A stretch of 64,000 nucleotides of DNA from Streptomyces sp. V1I1 (GCF_030817355.1 NZ_JAUSZH010000001.1:2784501-2848500), one strand, 5' to 3'. Numbered from the stretch's first letter, positions 44,459 to 53,205 are shown. Translations and numbers: made by a program. Notes: generated by a model not told the origin, from the letters alone.

Positions 44459-45829
44459 TCAACTGCCGGGGTGCACCCAGGGGTTGGCCTTGCACTGGAT
44501 CCCGTCGACGTCCAGGGACTTGGTCTGCTGCTGCATCACCGGCGCGAGCGCTCCCGGCGTGCGGCAGTTCACATGCCCGTGCCCGAGCCGGTGCCCGACC
44601 TCGTGGTTGATGAGCATCTGGCGGTAGGGGAACATCGCCTTGTCGCCGTACGTCTCCGAGCCCTGCGCCCAGCGGTACGCGTTGATCATCACGCGGTCGG
44701 TCGACGCGGAGTCGCAGCTGACATTGTCGACGGTCGTATCCAGACCGGATTTGGCGCACCAGTCCGCCGTGGTCCCCGGACTCGCCAGCGTAATGACGAA
44801 TTCCGGCTCGCCGGACGAGATCCGCTCGAAGGTCATTGCCCCGCCGTGCGCCCAGCTCCGCTCGTCGTTCAGAGTTTCCTGGACCGCTTTGGCGAAGAGC
44901 TCGCCGTCCAGTCCGAGGCCCTTCTCGACATCCACCCGATAGCGGATCTTGCGGCCCTTGCCCGGCGCCTTCTGGAAGCCGGGCACCACCTCGAATTTTC
45001 CGCTCGCCGTCAGTTTCGGATCGATCGAGAACTGAGTGGCCATCAGCTTCGCGTACGTGACCGGGGCAGCCGGAGCGGCGGGCGGCGCGCCCTTCGGCGG
45101 CGCCTGCCGGCCCTTGGAGCGGGACGCCGGGCTCTGCGCGGCCCCCCGGTCCTCGCCCGCGGACTGCGCGCTCGATGTGCCGGGGCCGTCGGTGGCGACC
45201 TGGCCGGCCACGACGACCGCGAGAACGGTGGTCACCGCGGCGGCGGCGATCCCGGTGAAGGTGCGCCCCTTGCCGGCCTTGGCGGGCGGCTCCTCGGGCG
45301 CTTCCTCGTCTGCATCGGGGACATCTCGCTCGGAGACGAGGTCGGGGACGTCGTCCCAGGAGGTGACGGAGGCGTACGGATCGGCCCCCCGCGGACCGGG
45401 CACCCTGCCCTGCTGTGACTGCGCCTGCGACGGCGCCTGTGACTGCGGCTGGTCGAAGGCCTCGACGAACTCCCGTCGCGGGCCCGGTATTCGCGCCCCC
45501 GTGGCGATCCGCGGCGGCGCGGCGGGTGTCTGCATCCGCTGCCTGCCCTGCCCGCCCTGCCTGTTGTCGTACTGCTGCGGGACGCCCCAGCCGCCGCCCG
45601 CCTCATGCTGCTCGGGGTGCCCGCCCCTGGCCTGCGGCGTGCCGTACCCGGAGGGGCCGTATCCGGAGGGGGTGTGCTGCTCGGAGCCCCTGAGCTCGGC
45701 CCCCCGCCTGCGCCGCCCGCTGCCGGGGTCCGGAACCACACCCTCCGGCCCACCGGCGGTCGATATGCCGGACCTGTCGTCCGATTCGGAGCCCCTGGGT
45801 GCGGGGCCTTTGCGGCTGTGTCGTCCCAC
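44459..45829 (-). CDS. DUF3152 membrane-anchored zinc-metalloprotease-like protein
   Basis: This 456-aa protein has a long disordered Gly/Pro/Gln-rich N-terminus, a single transmembrane segment (about residues 190-212, FTGIAAAAVTTVLAVVVAG) and an extracytoplasmic C-terminal domain. The domain has a metzincin-like zinc motif HEVGHRLGHGH near residue 409 and conserved RVMINAYRWAQGSETYGD and CRTPGALAPVMQQQT. Family DUF3152 is widespread in Actinobacteria. Proteolysis is predicted from the motif but substrates are unknown. It sits 9 bp downstream of the alpha/beta hydrolase, probably as one unit. Confidence 0.9.
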   Translation of the reverse strand: MGRHSRKGPAPRGSESDDRSGISTAGGPEGVVPDPGSGRRRRGAELRGSEQHTPSGYGPSGYGTPQARGGHPEQHEAGGGWGVPQQYDNRQGGQGRQRMQTPAAPPRIATGARIPGPRREFVEAFDQPQSQAPSQAQSQQGRVPGPRGADPYASVTSWDDVPDLVSERDVPDADEEAPEEPPAKAGKGRTFTGIAAAAVTTVLAVVVAGQVATDGPGTSSAQSAGEDRGAAQSPASRSKGRQAPPKGAPPAAPAAPVTYAKLMATQFSIDPKLTASGKFEVVPGFQKAPGKGRKIRYRVDVEKGLGLDGELFAKAVQETLNDERSWAHGGAMTFERISSGEPEFVITLASPGTTADWCAKSGLDTTVDNVSCDSASTDRVMINAYRWAQGSETYGDKAMFPYRQMLINHEVGHRLGHGHVNCRTPGALAPVMQQQTKSLDVDGIQCKANPWVHPGS

Positions 45830-45838
45830 GGCCCCGAT

Positions 45839-46804
45839 TCAGCTCCTGTCGCAGTCGTTCAGCAGTTCCCGGAAGGCCAGAGCGACCGTTTCCGGGTACT
45901 CCATCATGGCAACGTGCCCCGCGTCCGGGAGAGACAGCAGCCGGGAGTCCCGGAAGGCCGCCGCCGCCCTGCGCGCCATACGGTAGGCGACGAGCTGGTC
46001 CCGCCCCCCGTACACCAGGAGCGTCGGCGCGAGCACCCGCTCGGCCTGCCGCCACAGTCCGTGCTGGCCGCCGAGCGTGTACGCATCGACGATGCCGCGC
46101 GCCGACCGGGCCATCACGTCCCAGAAGTACGGGAGCTGCATACGCCGCTCCATCTCCTGCACAGCATTGCGCAACGCTTCCTCGTCGACCCGACTGGGGT
46201 CTCCGTAACAGAGCGCCATCACGCCTCTGGTGCGCTGCTCGGCCGTCCAGTCCTTGGTGAGTCGGCTGAACAGCGAGGCGAGCCCGGGCAGCGCGAGCAG
46301 CGCGGTGGGCACGGCGGAGCGCTGGACACGCAGCTCGGGCAGAGCGGGCGAGACGAGGGTGAGCGTGTGCACCAGATCGGGCCTGACAGCCGCGACCCTG
46401 GTGGAGACCGCGCCGCCCAGGGAGTTCCCGAGCAGATGCACGGGCCCGCGCCCGGCCGCGTCCAGATGCCGGATCACCGCCCGGGCATGCCCGGTGACCG
46501 AGTAGTTGCCGTCGTCCGGCGGCGGCGAATCCCCGAAGCCGGGCAGGTCGAGCGCCTCGCCGTCCACGACGTCATCGAGCAGCTGCATCAGCGCCGACCA
46601 GTTCTGCGAGGAGCCGCCGAGCCCGTGCACGTACAGAGCGGGCGGCAATCCGGTGCGCGCCGGGGGCCGGGATCTGACGGTGAGGGAGAGTCCGGGCAGC
46701 GCGACGGAGCGCAGCTCCTCCCCCTCGGCGACCCGCACGGTCGCGACCTTGGGGGCCGCCGCGGCGGTGATGGCGCGGACTCCCGGCAGCTCGGTCGAAG
46801 ACAT
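45839..46804 (-). CDS. Alpha/beta hydrolase
   Basis: This 321-aa cytoplasmic alpha/beta hydrolase has the HGLGGSSQNW oxyanion region, the DLPGFGDSPPP strand, nucleophile GNSLGGA, catalytic Asp in LVYGGRDQLVAY and His in PDAGHVAMMEYPE. The substrate cannot be told. The fold includes esterases, lipases and C-C hydrolases. ATG start MSSTELPGVRAITAAAAPK. It is transcribed just upstream of DUF3152 and divergent from the acidic-protein gene. Confidence 0.9.
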   Translation of the reverse strand: MSSTELPGVRAITAAAAPKVATVRVAEGEELRSVALPGLSLTVRSRPPARTGLPPALYVHGLGGSSQNWSALMQLLDDVVDGEALDLPGFGDSPPPDDGNYSVTGHARAVIRHLDAAGRGPVHLLGNSLGGAVSTRVAAVRPDLVHTLTLVSPALPELRVQRSAVPTALLALPGLASLFSRLTKDWTAEQRTRGVMALCYGDPSRVDEEALRNAVQEMERRMQLPYFWDVMARSARGIVDAYTLGGQHGLWRQAERVLAPTLLVYGGRDQLVAYRMARRAAAAFRDSRLLSLPDAGHVAMMEYPETVALAFRELLNDCDRS

Positions 46805-46928
46805 GCGGCAATGTTACGAGACGATCACACCCTGGATCGTGTGTTCGGCATCACACATCGCGTAGCGCCATGAATCAGGACCTCCTAGGCTCGTAGGAAA
46901 GGCAGCTCTCCATGGAAAGCGGTGCCGC

Positions 46929-47153
46929 ATGCCTGTCGATCCCACTGACCCGGAGACCTTCGAAGATGAAGAGGACCTGGGCGACGCCGCACTCGACGAA
47001 GAGGTGCCCGAGGCCGACGCCGCCGAGCAGCACACCGAGATACAACCGGAGCACGACGACCCGCTGACCGGCATCGACCCGGACACCGCGAACGAGGCCG
47101 ATGCCGCGGAACAGGCCCGCGTCGTCTCTCTCGACGAGGACGACTACCGGTAA
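46929..47153 (+). CDS. Small acidic protein, 74 aa
   Basis: This highly acidic polypeptide (about 40% Asp/Glu) has sequence such as PETFEDEEDLGDAALDEEVP and no recognisable domain. It is probably disordered. It begins at ATG with a weak GGAAAG site 10-15 nt upstream. It is divergent from the alpha/beta hydrolase and upstream of the TetR gene on the same strand. I do not recognise a family function. Confidence 0.7.
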   Translation: MPVDPTDPETFEDEEDLGDAALDEEVPEADAAEQHTEIQPEHDDPLTGIDPDTANEADAAEQARVVSLDEDDYR

Positions 47154-47299
47154 CCTGCCCCTCTTTGCCCCCGAATCGGGAGCTACCAAGACCGTCCGGT
47201 CCATGAAATTCTGCGTTCGCAGCACGCACAGCCGGGTTACCCAAAAGTACGATGGCGGCGCGGCGCACAGCGCGCACGGAACGAATTTTGGGAGGCGGC

Positions 47300-47941
47300 G
47301 TGACAGCCATCGAGCAGACAGAGGCAGCGCGCCCGCGGGGCACACGTCTGCCACGCCGAGCCCGCAGGAACCAGCTTCTGGGCGCTGCCCAGGAAGTTTT
47401 CGTGGCCCAGGGCTACCACTCGGCCGCGATGGACGACATCGCCGAGCGGGCCGGCGTCAGCAAGCCGGTGCTCTACCAGCACTTCCCGGGCAAGCTCGAG
47501 CTCTATCTGGCTCTGCTTGACCAGCACTGCGAGTCCCTGCTGCACGCGGTCCGTACGGCGCTGGCGTCGACGACCGACAACAAGCTGCGCGTCGCCGCCA
47601 CGATGGACGCGTACTTCGCGTACGTCGAGGACGAGGGCGGGGCCTTCCGGCTGGTCTTCGAGTCCGACCTGACGAACGAGCCCGCGGTGCGCGAGCGCGT
47701 GGACCGGGTCTCGCTCCAGTGCGCCGAGGCGATCTCGGACGTGATCGCCGAGGACACGGGCCTGTCCAAGGAGGAGTCCATGCTGCTGGCCGTAGGCCTC
47801 GGCGGGGTCTCCCAGGTGGTGGCCAGGTACTGGCTCTCCAGCGGCTCCGGCATCCCACGCGACACGGCGGTACAGCTGCTCACCTCGCTGGCGTGGCGCG
47901 GCATCGCGGGCTTCCCGCTGCACGGCACAGACCAGCACTGA
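47300..47941 (+). CDS. TetR family transcriptional regulator
   Basis: This 213-aa regulator has the TetR N-terminal helix-turn-helix (LLGAAQEVFVAQGYHSAAM, IAERAGVSKPVLYQHFPGK). The C-terminal ligand domain contains AFRLVFESDLTNEPAV and VARYWLSSGS. GTG start with GGGAGG 5 nt upstream. The operator is probably its own promoter region, but I see no clear palindrome. It is conserved before DUF3107 in Actinobacteria, as in the M. tuberculosis Rv3208-Rv3208A pair I remember. Target genes unknown. Confidence 0.92.
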   Translation: MTAIEQTEAARPRGTRLPRRARRNQLLGAAQEVFVAQGYHSAAMDDIAERAGVSKPVLYQHFPGKLELYLALLDQHCESLLHAVRTALASTTDNKLRVAATMDAYFAYVEDEGGAFRLVFESDLTNEPAVRERVDRVSLQCAEAISDVIAEDTGLSKEESMLLAVGLGGVSQVVARYWLSSGSGIPRDTAVQLLTSLAWRGIAGFPLHGTDQH

Positions 47942-48074
47942 GGCGCGGCGCTGCCGCGGGATGTTCGCTCCTGGCGTTCCCCGCGGACGTCGGCCCCGTC
48001 CGTCGGCCGGGCTAATGTGTGCTGCGTACGGCGCGGCTGACCGCGCATCGCTGACCGTTCGGAGGGACATAGCC

Positions 48075-48302
48075 GTGGAGGTCAAGATCGGCGTGCAGCA
48101 CGCGCCCCGGGAGATCGTTCTGGAGAGCGGGCAGTCCGCCGAGGAGGTCGAGCGCGCGGTGGGAGACGCGCTGGCCGGCAAGGCGCAGCTGCTCAGCCTC
48201 TCGGACGACAAGGGCCGCAAGGTCCTGGTACCGGCCGACCGGATCGCGTACATCGAGATCGGTGAGCCGGCGGCACGGCGCGTGGGATTCGGCGCGCTGT
48301 AG
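48075..48302 (+). CDS. DUF3107 family small protein
   Basis: This 75-aa protein has the DUF3107 pattern EVKIGVQHAPREIVLESGQS and KVLVPADRIAYIEIGE, and ends RRVGFGAL. The family is common in Actinobacteria beside the TetR gene and is known from M. tuberculosis as a cytosolic ATP-binding-like small protein. Function is not defined. GTG start with GGAGGG 8-9 nt upstream. It is followed by a strong terminator at 48336-48369, so it probably ends the TetR transcript. Confidence 0.9.
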   Translation: MEVKIGVQHAPREIVLESGQSAEEVERAVGDALAGKAQLLSLSDDKGRKVLVPADRIAYIEIGEPAARRVGFGAL

Positions 48303-48335
48303 CAGGGCGGCTCGAGCCACTGGAGCAGTACGCAG

Positions 48336-48369
48336 GAGGGCCCGGCGGGGAGTTCCCCGCCGGGCCCTC
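48336..48369. terminator. Terminator after the DUF3107 gene
   Basis: A perfect 15-bp stem (48336-48350 with 48355-48369) with loop AGTT is followed by TTTCGCT. Strong intrinsic-type terminator. Confidence 0.88.
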
Positions 48370-48498
48370 TTTCGCTGCTCAGTCCGCTGCTCAGTCCGCT
48401 CTCAGGTCCGCAGCTCAGGGAGGGTTGCGTTCCGCGGACGCCGGGTAGTACGGGCTACGACCGTTTTGCCCGCACCGGCGTCCGTGAGGTGATCAGCA

Positions 48499-48768
48499 GT
48501 GCTGCTGGAAGCGCTCGGTTCAGTCCTGCTCGGACTCGCCCTCTCCTGGGCGGTTTCCCGTCATCTGCCCGACCGGCTTCCGGCCCGCCGTGTGGTCTTC
48601 ACAACAGGCCCGCTGGGCGCGCTGTTCGGCGCGTATGTGACGCATGCGGCGCTCGGTCCCGGTCACTTCCTGGCGACGCTCGTGGGCGCGGCGGCCATCG
48701 GAGCCGTACTGCTCTCGCTGCTGATCCGGCCGTCAACGCGCCGCCTGCGCCGAGCGTTCCCTTTCTGA
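48499..48768 (+). CDS. Small membrane protein, 89 aa
   Basis: This protein has three hydrophobic segments (ALGSVLLGLALSWAV, VVFTTGPLGALFGAYVTHAAL, FLATLVGAAAIGAVLLSLLI) and a basic tail RPSTRRLRRAFPF. GTG start with GAGGTGATCAGCA upstream. It lies between the DUF3107 terminator and the convergent ferritin-like gene. I do not recognise the family. Its length and topology suggest a small inner-membrane protein, with no further functional evidence. Confidence 0.72.
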   Translation: MLLEALGSVLLGLALSWAVSRHLPDRLPARRVVFTTGPLGALFGAYVTHAALGPGHFLATLVGAAAIGAVLLSLLIRPSTRRLRRAFPF

Positions 48769-48849
48769 GGCCGCATGACGCGGCTTCCGCGAAGCCCGAG
48801 GAGCCGCGGAAGCCGCCGAAACCGCCGGAGTCTGCGAATCCTCCGGGGC

Positions 48850-48885
48850 CGCCCGAGTCGCCCGAGTCGCCCGAGTCGCCCGAGA
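48850..48885. repeat. 9-bp tandem repeat, four copies
   Basis: CGCCCGAGT units at 48850, 48859, 48868 and 48877 (last one CGCCCGAGA) lie immediately before the ferritin-like gene stop codon in the convergent gap. Non-coding in both orientations as read here. Confidence 0.75.
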
Positions 48886-48886
48886 G

Positions 48887-49612
48887 CTAGGCCGCGAGGC
48901 CCAAGGCCGCCATCCGCTTGGTGTGCGCCTCGGTGATCCTGGAGAACATCCGGCCCACCTCCGCGAGGTCGAAGCCGTCCGCCACACCACCCACGAGCAT
49001 CGTCGAGAGCGCGTCGCGGTCGGCCACCACACGCTGCGCCTGGGAGAGCGCCTCGCCCATCAGCCGGCGTGCCCACAGCGCGAGCCGTCCGCCGACGCGC
49101 GGTTCGGCCTCGATCGCGGCGCGGACCTTCTCGACCGCAAAGTTCCCGTGGCCCGTGTCGTCGAGCACGGCGAGCACCAGCGCGCGGGTGTCGGTGTCCA
49201 GCCGGGCCGCGACCTCACGGTAGAAGTCGCTGGCGATCGAGTCGCCGACGTAGGCCTTGACCAGGCCCTCCAGCCAGTCGGACGGCGCGGTCTGGCGGTG
49301 GAAGTCGTCCAGGGCCTGGGCGAAGGGCTCCATCGCGGCGGTCGGCTCGGCGTCGATGGCGGTGAGCCGGTCGCGCAGCTGCTCGAAGTGGTGGAACTCG
49401 GCGGAGGCCATCTTCGCCAGCTCCGCCTTGTCGCCGAGCGTCGGTGCGAGCTTGGCGTCCTCGGCGAGCCGCTCGAAGGCCGCGAGCTCGCCGTACGCGA
49501 GCGCGCCCAGCAGATCCACCACGGCGGCGCGGTACTGCGGGTCGGCGGACGCCGTGGCCCAGTCCTGGGCGGCGATCCCGGTGTGTTCAGTGGCGTTGTC
49601 AGGCGTCTCCAT
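48887..49612 (-). CDS. Ferritin-like fold protein (MiaE-like hydroxylase domain)
   Basis: This 241-aa all-helical protein fits the ferritin-like/tRNA-(ms2io6A)-hydroxylase-like family, known from Actinobacteria next to rhlE. Metal-ligand Glu/His candidates are in ALAYGELAAFERLAEDA, ASAEFHHFEQLRDRL and DDTGHGNFAVEKVRAA. A di-iron enzyme role is implied, but the substrate is not established. ATG at 49612 (METPDNATEHTG) is preferred over the GTG at 49621. It converges with the small membrane protein gene and is divergent from the DEAD-box helicase. Confidence 0.85.
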   Translation of the reverse strand: METPDNATEHTGIAAQDWATASADPQYRAAVVDLLGALAYGELAAFERLAEDAKLAPTLGDKAELAKMASAEFHHFEQLRDRLTAIDAEPTAAMEPFAQALDDFHRQTAPSDWLEGLVKAYVGDSIASDFYREVAARLDTDTRALVLAVLDDTGHGNFAVEKVRAAIEAEPRVGGRLALWARRLMGEALSQAQRVVADRDALSTMLVGGVADGFDLAEVGRMFSRITEAHTKRMAALGLAA

Positions 49613-49977
49613 GAAGCGCACAATAGCCCGCTCGCCGCAGGGCGGAAGGGGCTGGTCAGCCCCGCCCGCACCTCGGTTCCTACGAATTCACCCAACACAC
49701 ATGCGCGATTCCGGGGTACAGTGGTAATGCGCCTGTCGAGCGTTTTGGTTACTCGGCGGGCGATCGCAGTGTATGACTGGAGGATTTGCTCCTCCAGAGT
49801 CCCCTTGAGGATGCCCGGTCGGTGGCACGATCGGCTCCGAACCGACCGCCCTCCGCGCGGACCGTGCGCACAGTTGCGTATGACCGCAGATGAGGGGCCC
49901 CCTCAGCGGCACGAGCGCTCGAGCGACGGCAGTGGTCCCGCGCCATCCGGCCAACCCACGGCCGGCCCAGTACCCAG
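49613..49977. promoter_or_regulatory. Divergent regulatory region before the DEAD-box helicase
   Basis: This 365-bp gap holds no gene. A perfect hairpin CTGGAGGA-TTTGC-TCCTCCAG lies at 49777-49797, with further GC-rich arms near 49820-49850. Long structured leaders are common for RNA-helicase genes, so this may be a regulated 5' UTR. The transcription start is not determined. Confidence 0.45.
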
Positions 49978-51873
49978 GTGCGGTACGACCCCCATCGTTC
50001 GCCTCGCGCCGCGTCTCACAGAAGAGGCAGCACCCTGACTACGACTTTCCGGGATCTTGGGATCCTTCCCGAGACCGCCGAGGCCCTCGAAGCCGTCGGC
50101 ATTCTGTCCCCGTTCCCCATCCAAGAGATGACACTCCCCGTCGCGCTCTCCGGCAGCGATGTAATCGGCCAGGCCAAGACCGGCACCGGCAAGACGCTCG
50201 GTTTCGGCCTGCCGCTGCTGGAGCGTGTCACCGTCCCCGCGGACGTCGAGGCGGGCCGGGCGAAGCCCGAGCAGCTGACCGACGCCCCGCAGGCGCTTGT
50301 GGTCGTCCCCACCCGCGAGCTGTGCCAGCAGGTCACCAATGACCTGCTGACCGCCGGCAAGGTCCGTAACGTCCGCGTGCTCGCGATCTACGGCGGCCGT
50401 GCGTACGAACCGCAGGTCGAGGCGCTCCGCAAGGGCGTCGACGTGATCGTCGGCACCCCGGGCCGCCTGCTCGACCTGGCCGGCCAGCGCAAGCTCGACC
50501 TCTCGCATGTGCGCGCGCTCGTCCTCGACGAGGCCGACGAGATGCTCGACCTGGGCTTCCTGCCCGACGTCGAGAAGATCATCAACATGCTTCCGGCCAA
50601 GCGCCAGACGATGCTGTTCTCGGCGACCATGCCGGGTGCGGTCATCGGCCTCGCCCGCCGGTACATGTCGCAGCCCACGCACATCCGCGCGACCGCGCCG
50701 GACGACCAGGGCGCGACCGTCGCGAACATCACGCAGCGTGTGTACCGCGCGCACTCCATGGACAAGCCGGAGATGGTCTCGCGGATACTGCAGGCCGACG
50801 GGCGCGGGCTCGTGATGATCTTCTGCCGTACGAAGCGGACGGCGGCGGACATCGCCGAGCAGCTCGCACGTCGCGGCTTCGCCTCCGGCGCAGTTCACGG
50901 CGACCTGGGCCAGGGCGCGCGCGAGCAGGCGCTGCGGGCCTTCCGCAACGGCAAGGTGGACGTCCTCGTCTGCACCGATGTCGCGGCGCGCGGCATCGAC
51001 GTCGAGGGCGTGACGCACGTCATCAACTACCAGTCGCCCGAGGACGAGAAGACCTACCTCCACCGCGTCGGCCGTACGGCCCGGGCGGGCGCGTCCGGTA
51101 CCGCCGTGACGCTGGTGGACTGGGACGACATCCCGCGCTGGCAGCTGATCAACAAGGCGCTTGACCTCGGCTTCAGCGACCCGGTCGAGACGTACTCCAC
51201 GTCGCCGCACTTGTTCGAGGAGCTGGGCATCCCGGCCGGCACGAAGGGTGTTCTGCCGCGGGCGGAGCGCACCCGCGCGGGCCTGGCGGCGGAGGACGTC
51301 GAGGACCTGGGCGAGACGGGCGGCCGCGGCCGTAAGTCGTCGCCGTCCGCGGCCCCGACGCGGGAAGAGCGCGCACCGCGCACGCCGCGCCAGCGCCGCC
51401 GGACGCGGAGCGGCTCCACGCCGCTCGACGCCCCGGAGCCGACGGTGACACCGGACGCCACGGACGCACCCGACGCCTCGGACGCCCCGGCTGAGCCGCG
51501 GACCCCGCGCCGCCGTCGCCGCACGCGAGTAGCAGCGCCGGCCGCGGTGGAGCTGGTCGAGGCCGCGGTCGAGGCCGTCGAGGCGGAGGCCGCGACGAAG
51601 CCGCGCCGTCGTACGCGCACGGTGAAGGTCGCGGACCCGGTCGAGGCGGTGGCCACGGTCGAGGCCGAGCCCGAGACGAAGCCCCGCCGCCGTACGCGCG
51701 CCGCAAAGCCGGTCGTGGATGCCGTCGTGGATGCGACCGAGCCGGAGACGAAGCCGCGCCGCCGTACGCGGGCCGCAAAGCCCGTGGTCGAGGCGGTCGT
51801 CGACACGCCCGAGCCCGAGACGAAGCCGCGGCGCCGTACGCGCACGGTGAAGGCGGCCCAGCCCGAGAGCTGA
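49978..51873 (+). CDS. DEAD-box RNA helicase with repetitive basic tail
   Basis: This helicase (about 630 aa) has all DEAD-box motifs: Q-motif PFPIQEMTLPVALSG, Walker A AKTGTGKTLGF, PTRELCQQV, TPGRLLDL, LVLDEADEMLDLGF, FSATM, VLVCTDVAARGIDVEGV and HRVGRTARAG. The C-terminal 170 residues are a Pro/Arg/Lys-rich tail with about four near-copies of TKPRRRTR-(A/V)-K spaced about 23 residues apart, probably RNA binding. The start is uncertain. Homologs begin TTTFRDLGILPETAEAL, where the codon here is CTG at 50035 with AGAGG upstream. The nearest standard start in frame is GTG at 49978. Confidence 0.93.
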   Translation: MRYDPHRSPRAASHRRGSTLTTTFRDLGILPETAEALEAVGILSPFPIQEMTLPVALSGSDVIGQAKTGTGKTLGFGLPLLERVTVPADVEAGRAKPEQLTDAPQALVVVPTRELCQQVTNDLLTAGKVRNVRVLAIYGGRAYEPQVEALRKGVDVIVGTPGRLLDLAGQRKLDLSHVRALVLDEADEMLDLGFLPDVEKIINMLPAKRQTMLFSATMPGAVIGLARRYMSQPTHIRATAPDDQGATVANITQRVYRAHSMDKPEMVSRILQADGRGLVMIFCRTKRTAADIAEQLARRGFASGAVHGDLGQGAREQALRAFRNGKVDVLVCTDVAARGIDVEGVTHVINYQSPEDEKTYLHRVGRTARAGASGTAVTLVDWDDIPRWQLINKALDLGFSDPVETYSTSPHLFEELGIPAGTKGVLPRAERTRAGLAAEDVEDLGETGGRGRKSSPSAAPTREERAPRTPRQRRRTRSGSTPLDAPEPTVTPDATDAPDASDAPAEPRTPRRRRRTRVAAPAAVELVEAAVEAVEAEAATKPRRRTRTVKVADPVEAVATVEAEPETKPRRRTRAAKPVVDAVVDATEPETKPRRRTRAAKPVVEAVVDTPEPETKPRRRTRTVKAAQPES

Positions 51874-51883
51874 CCGCCCCCAA

Positions 51884-51918
51884 AATGGCCCGGCCCCCGT
51901 TGCGGGGGCCGGGCCATT
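51884..51918. terminator. Terminator of the DEAD-box gene
   Basis: A perfect 16-bp stem (51884-51899 with 51903-51918) has loop TTG and begins AATGGCCCGG, followed by a CTTTCCCC run. Lies 11 bp after the stop. Confidence 0.88.
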
Positions 51919-52012
51919 GGCTTTCCCCCAGCCCGGCCCTTCCCGCTGTGTCGATTTGCGGCTCCGCCGCGTGGGGGGCTCCGCCCCAGACCCCGGTACG
52001 CCCTTCAGGGCG

Positions 52013-52195
52013 TTGTCCTCAAACGCCGGACGGGCTTGATTTCCGCCGGTCGGCCTGAAAATTCAGGCCGACCGGCGAAACTTCGAGTCCGCCCGGGCGA
52101 AAACCAAGCCCCGTGGGGGTTCCCCGGACGAAGTCTGAGGGAGATTGAGGCCCGGGGCCCGGGGCGGAGCCCCGGTCAGGGGAAATCCCCGTCCC
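52013..52195. repeat. Dispersed intergenic repeat, copy 1
   Basis: Modules shared with 59704-59830 and in part with 63847-63890 are TCCTCAAACGCCGGACGGGC, a 16-bp perfect hairpin at 52044-52077, GACGAAGTCTGAGGGAGATT at 52127, and CGGGGCGGAGCCCCGG. This is a known kind of streptomycete intergenic palindrome. It fills the gap between the DEAD-box terminator and the alpha/beta hydrolase gene. Confidence 0.8.
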
Positions 52196-52210
52196 CGTTA
52201 GCCTCGTCGC

Positions 52211-53068
52211 ATGAGTCGCCCGCCCACCTTCACCCCGCCCCCCTCCGCCCGGTCCCGCGACCTCCACACCCCCCGCGGCACCTTCGCCGTGCTCGATGCG
52301 CAGCCCGACCCCGTTCGCCGCGCCGACAACCGCACCGCCCTCCTCCTTCCCGGGTACACCGGGAGCAAGGAGGACTTCATCGCCCTGCTTCAGCCCCTCG
52401 CCGAGGCCGGCTACCACGCCGTCGCCGTCGACGGGCGCGGGCAGTACGAGACCGCCGGGCCGGACGACCAACAGGCCTACGCCCAGGAAGAGTTGGCCCG
52501 CGACGCGCTCGCGCAGGCCGAGGCGATCGGCAGGCCCGTGCACCTCCTCGGGCACTCCCTCGGCGGGCAGATCGCCCGCGCCGCCGTCCTCATCGACCCC
52601 ACCCCCTTCCGCACGCTCACCCTCGTGTCCTCCGGGCCCGCCCAGATCTCGCCCGCCCAGCAGCAGAAGGTCAAGCTGCTCAGCGACGCGCTCGCGCTCA
52701 TGACGATGGACCAGGTCTGGGATGCCATGAGGGCGCTCGACCCGCCCGAGGACGCCGACACCGGCCCCGGCAACGGCGAGGACCTCCGTCGCCGCTGGCT
52801 GCGCCACAACCCCGCCCAGCTGATCGCCACCGGCCGCCAGCTGACCGTGGAACCGGACCGGGTCGACGCACTCGCCGCCGTACAGCCGCTGCCCAAGCAT
52901 GTGGTGTCCGGCGAGCGGGACGACACCTGGCCGGTGCCACTGCTCGACGCGATGGCGCAGCGGCTCGACGCCCACCGGACCGTGATCGCCGGCGCCGAGC
53001 ACTCACCGAATACCGACCGCCCCAGCGAAACCGCCGCAGCCATCGCCAGGTTCTGGGATCAGCACTGA
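52211..53068 (+). CDS. Alpha/beta hydrolase
   Basis: This 285-aa protein has an alpha/beta hydrolase fold: oxyanion LLLPGYTGSKEDF, VDGRGQYETAGP, nucleophile GHSLGGQIAR (Ser), Asp in VSGERDDTWPV and His in AGAEHSPNTDRP. The first 20 residues are Pro-rich. The true substrate is not determinable. ATG at 52211, inside the repeat-rich gap, begins MSRPPTFTPPP. The stop at 53068 is 2 bp before a 15-bp tandem repeat array and it converges with the NYN gene. Confidence 0.88.
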   Translation: MSRPPTFTPPPSARSRDLHTPRGTFAVLDAQPDPVRRADNRTALLLPGYTGSKEDFIALLQPLAEAGYHAVAVDGRGQYETAGPDDQQAYAQEELARDALAQAEAIGRPVHLLGHSLGGQIARAAVLIDPTPFRTLTLVSSGPAQISPAQQQKVKLLSDALALMTMDQVWDAMRALDPPEDADTGPGNGEDLRRRWLRHNPAQLIATGRQLTVEPDRVDALAAVQPLPKHVVSGERDDTWPVPLLDAMAQRLDAHRTVIAGAEHSPNTDRPSETAAAIARFWDQH

Positions 53069-53070
53069 AC

Positions 53071-53205
53071 GAGTCGGTACTGGAGGTGTCGGTACTGGGC
53101 GTGTCAGTACTGGGCGTGTCAGTACTGGGCGCGTCAGTACTGGGCGTGTCAGTACTGGGCGCGTCAGTACAGGGCGCGTCAGTACAGGGCGCGTCAGTAC
53201 TGGGC
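53071..53205. repeat. 15-bp tandem repeat array, nine units
   Basis: Nine units of about GTGTCAGTACTGGGC run without gaps from 53071 to 53205. Each contains the palindrome CAGTACTG, with small changes (gtgtcg, gcgtca, acaggg). The array fills the convergent gap between the alpha/beta hydrolase and NYN genes. It includes the NYN stop codon (53194-53196), so its last unit encodes the C-terminal AQY. Confidence 0.9.

Noticed and set aside
29501..53205. CRISPR arrays
   Set aside because: The tandem arrays (21 bp, 9 bp and 15 bp) have no unique spacers and no cas genes are present.
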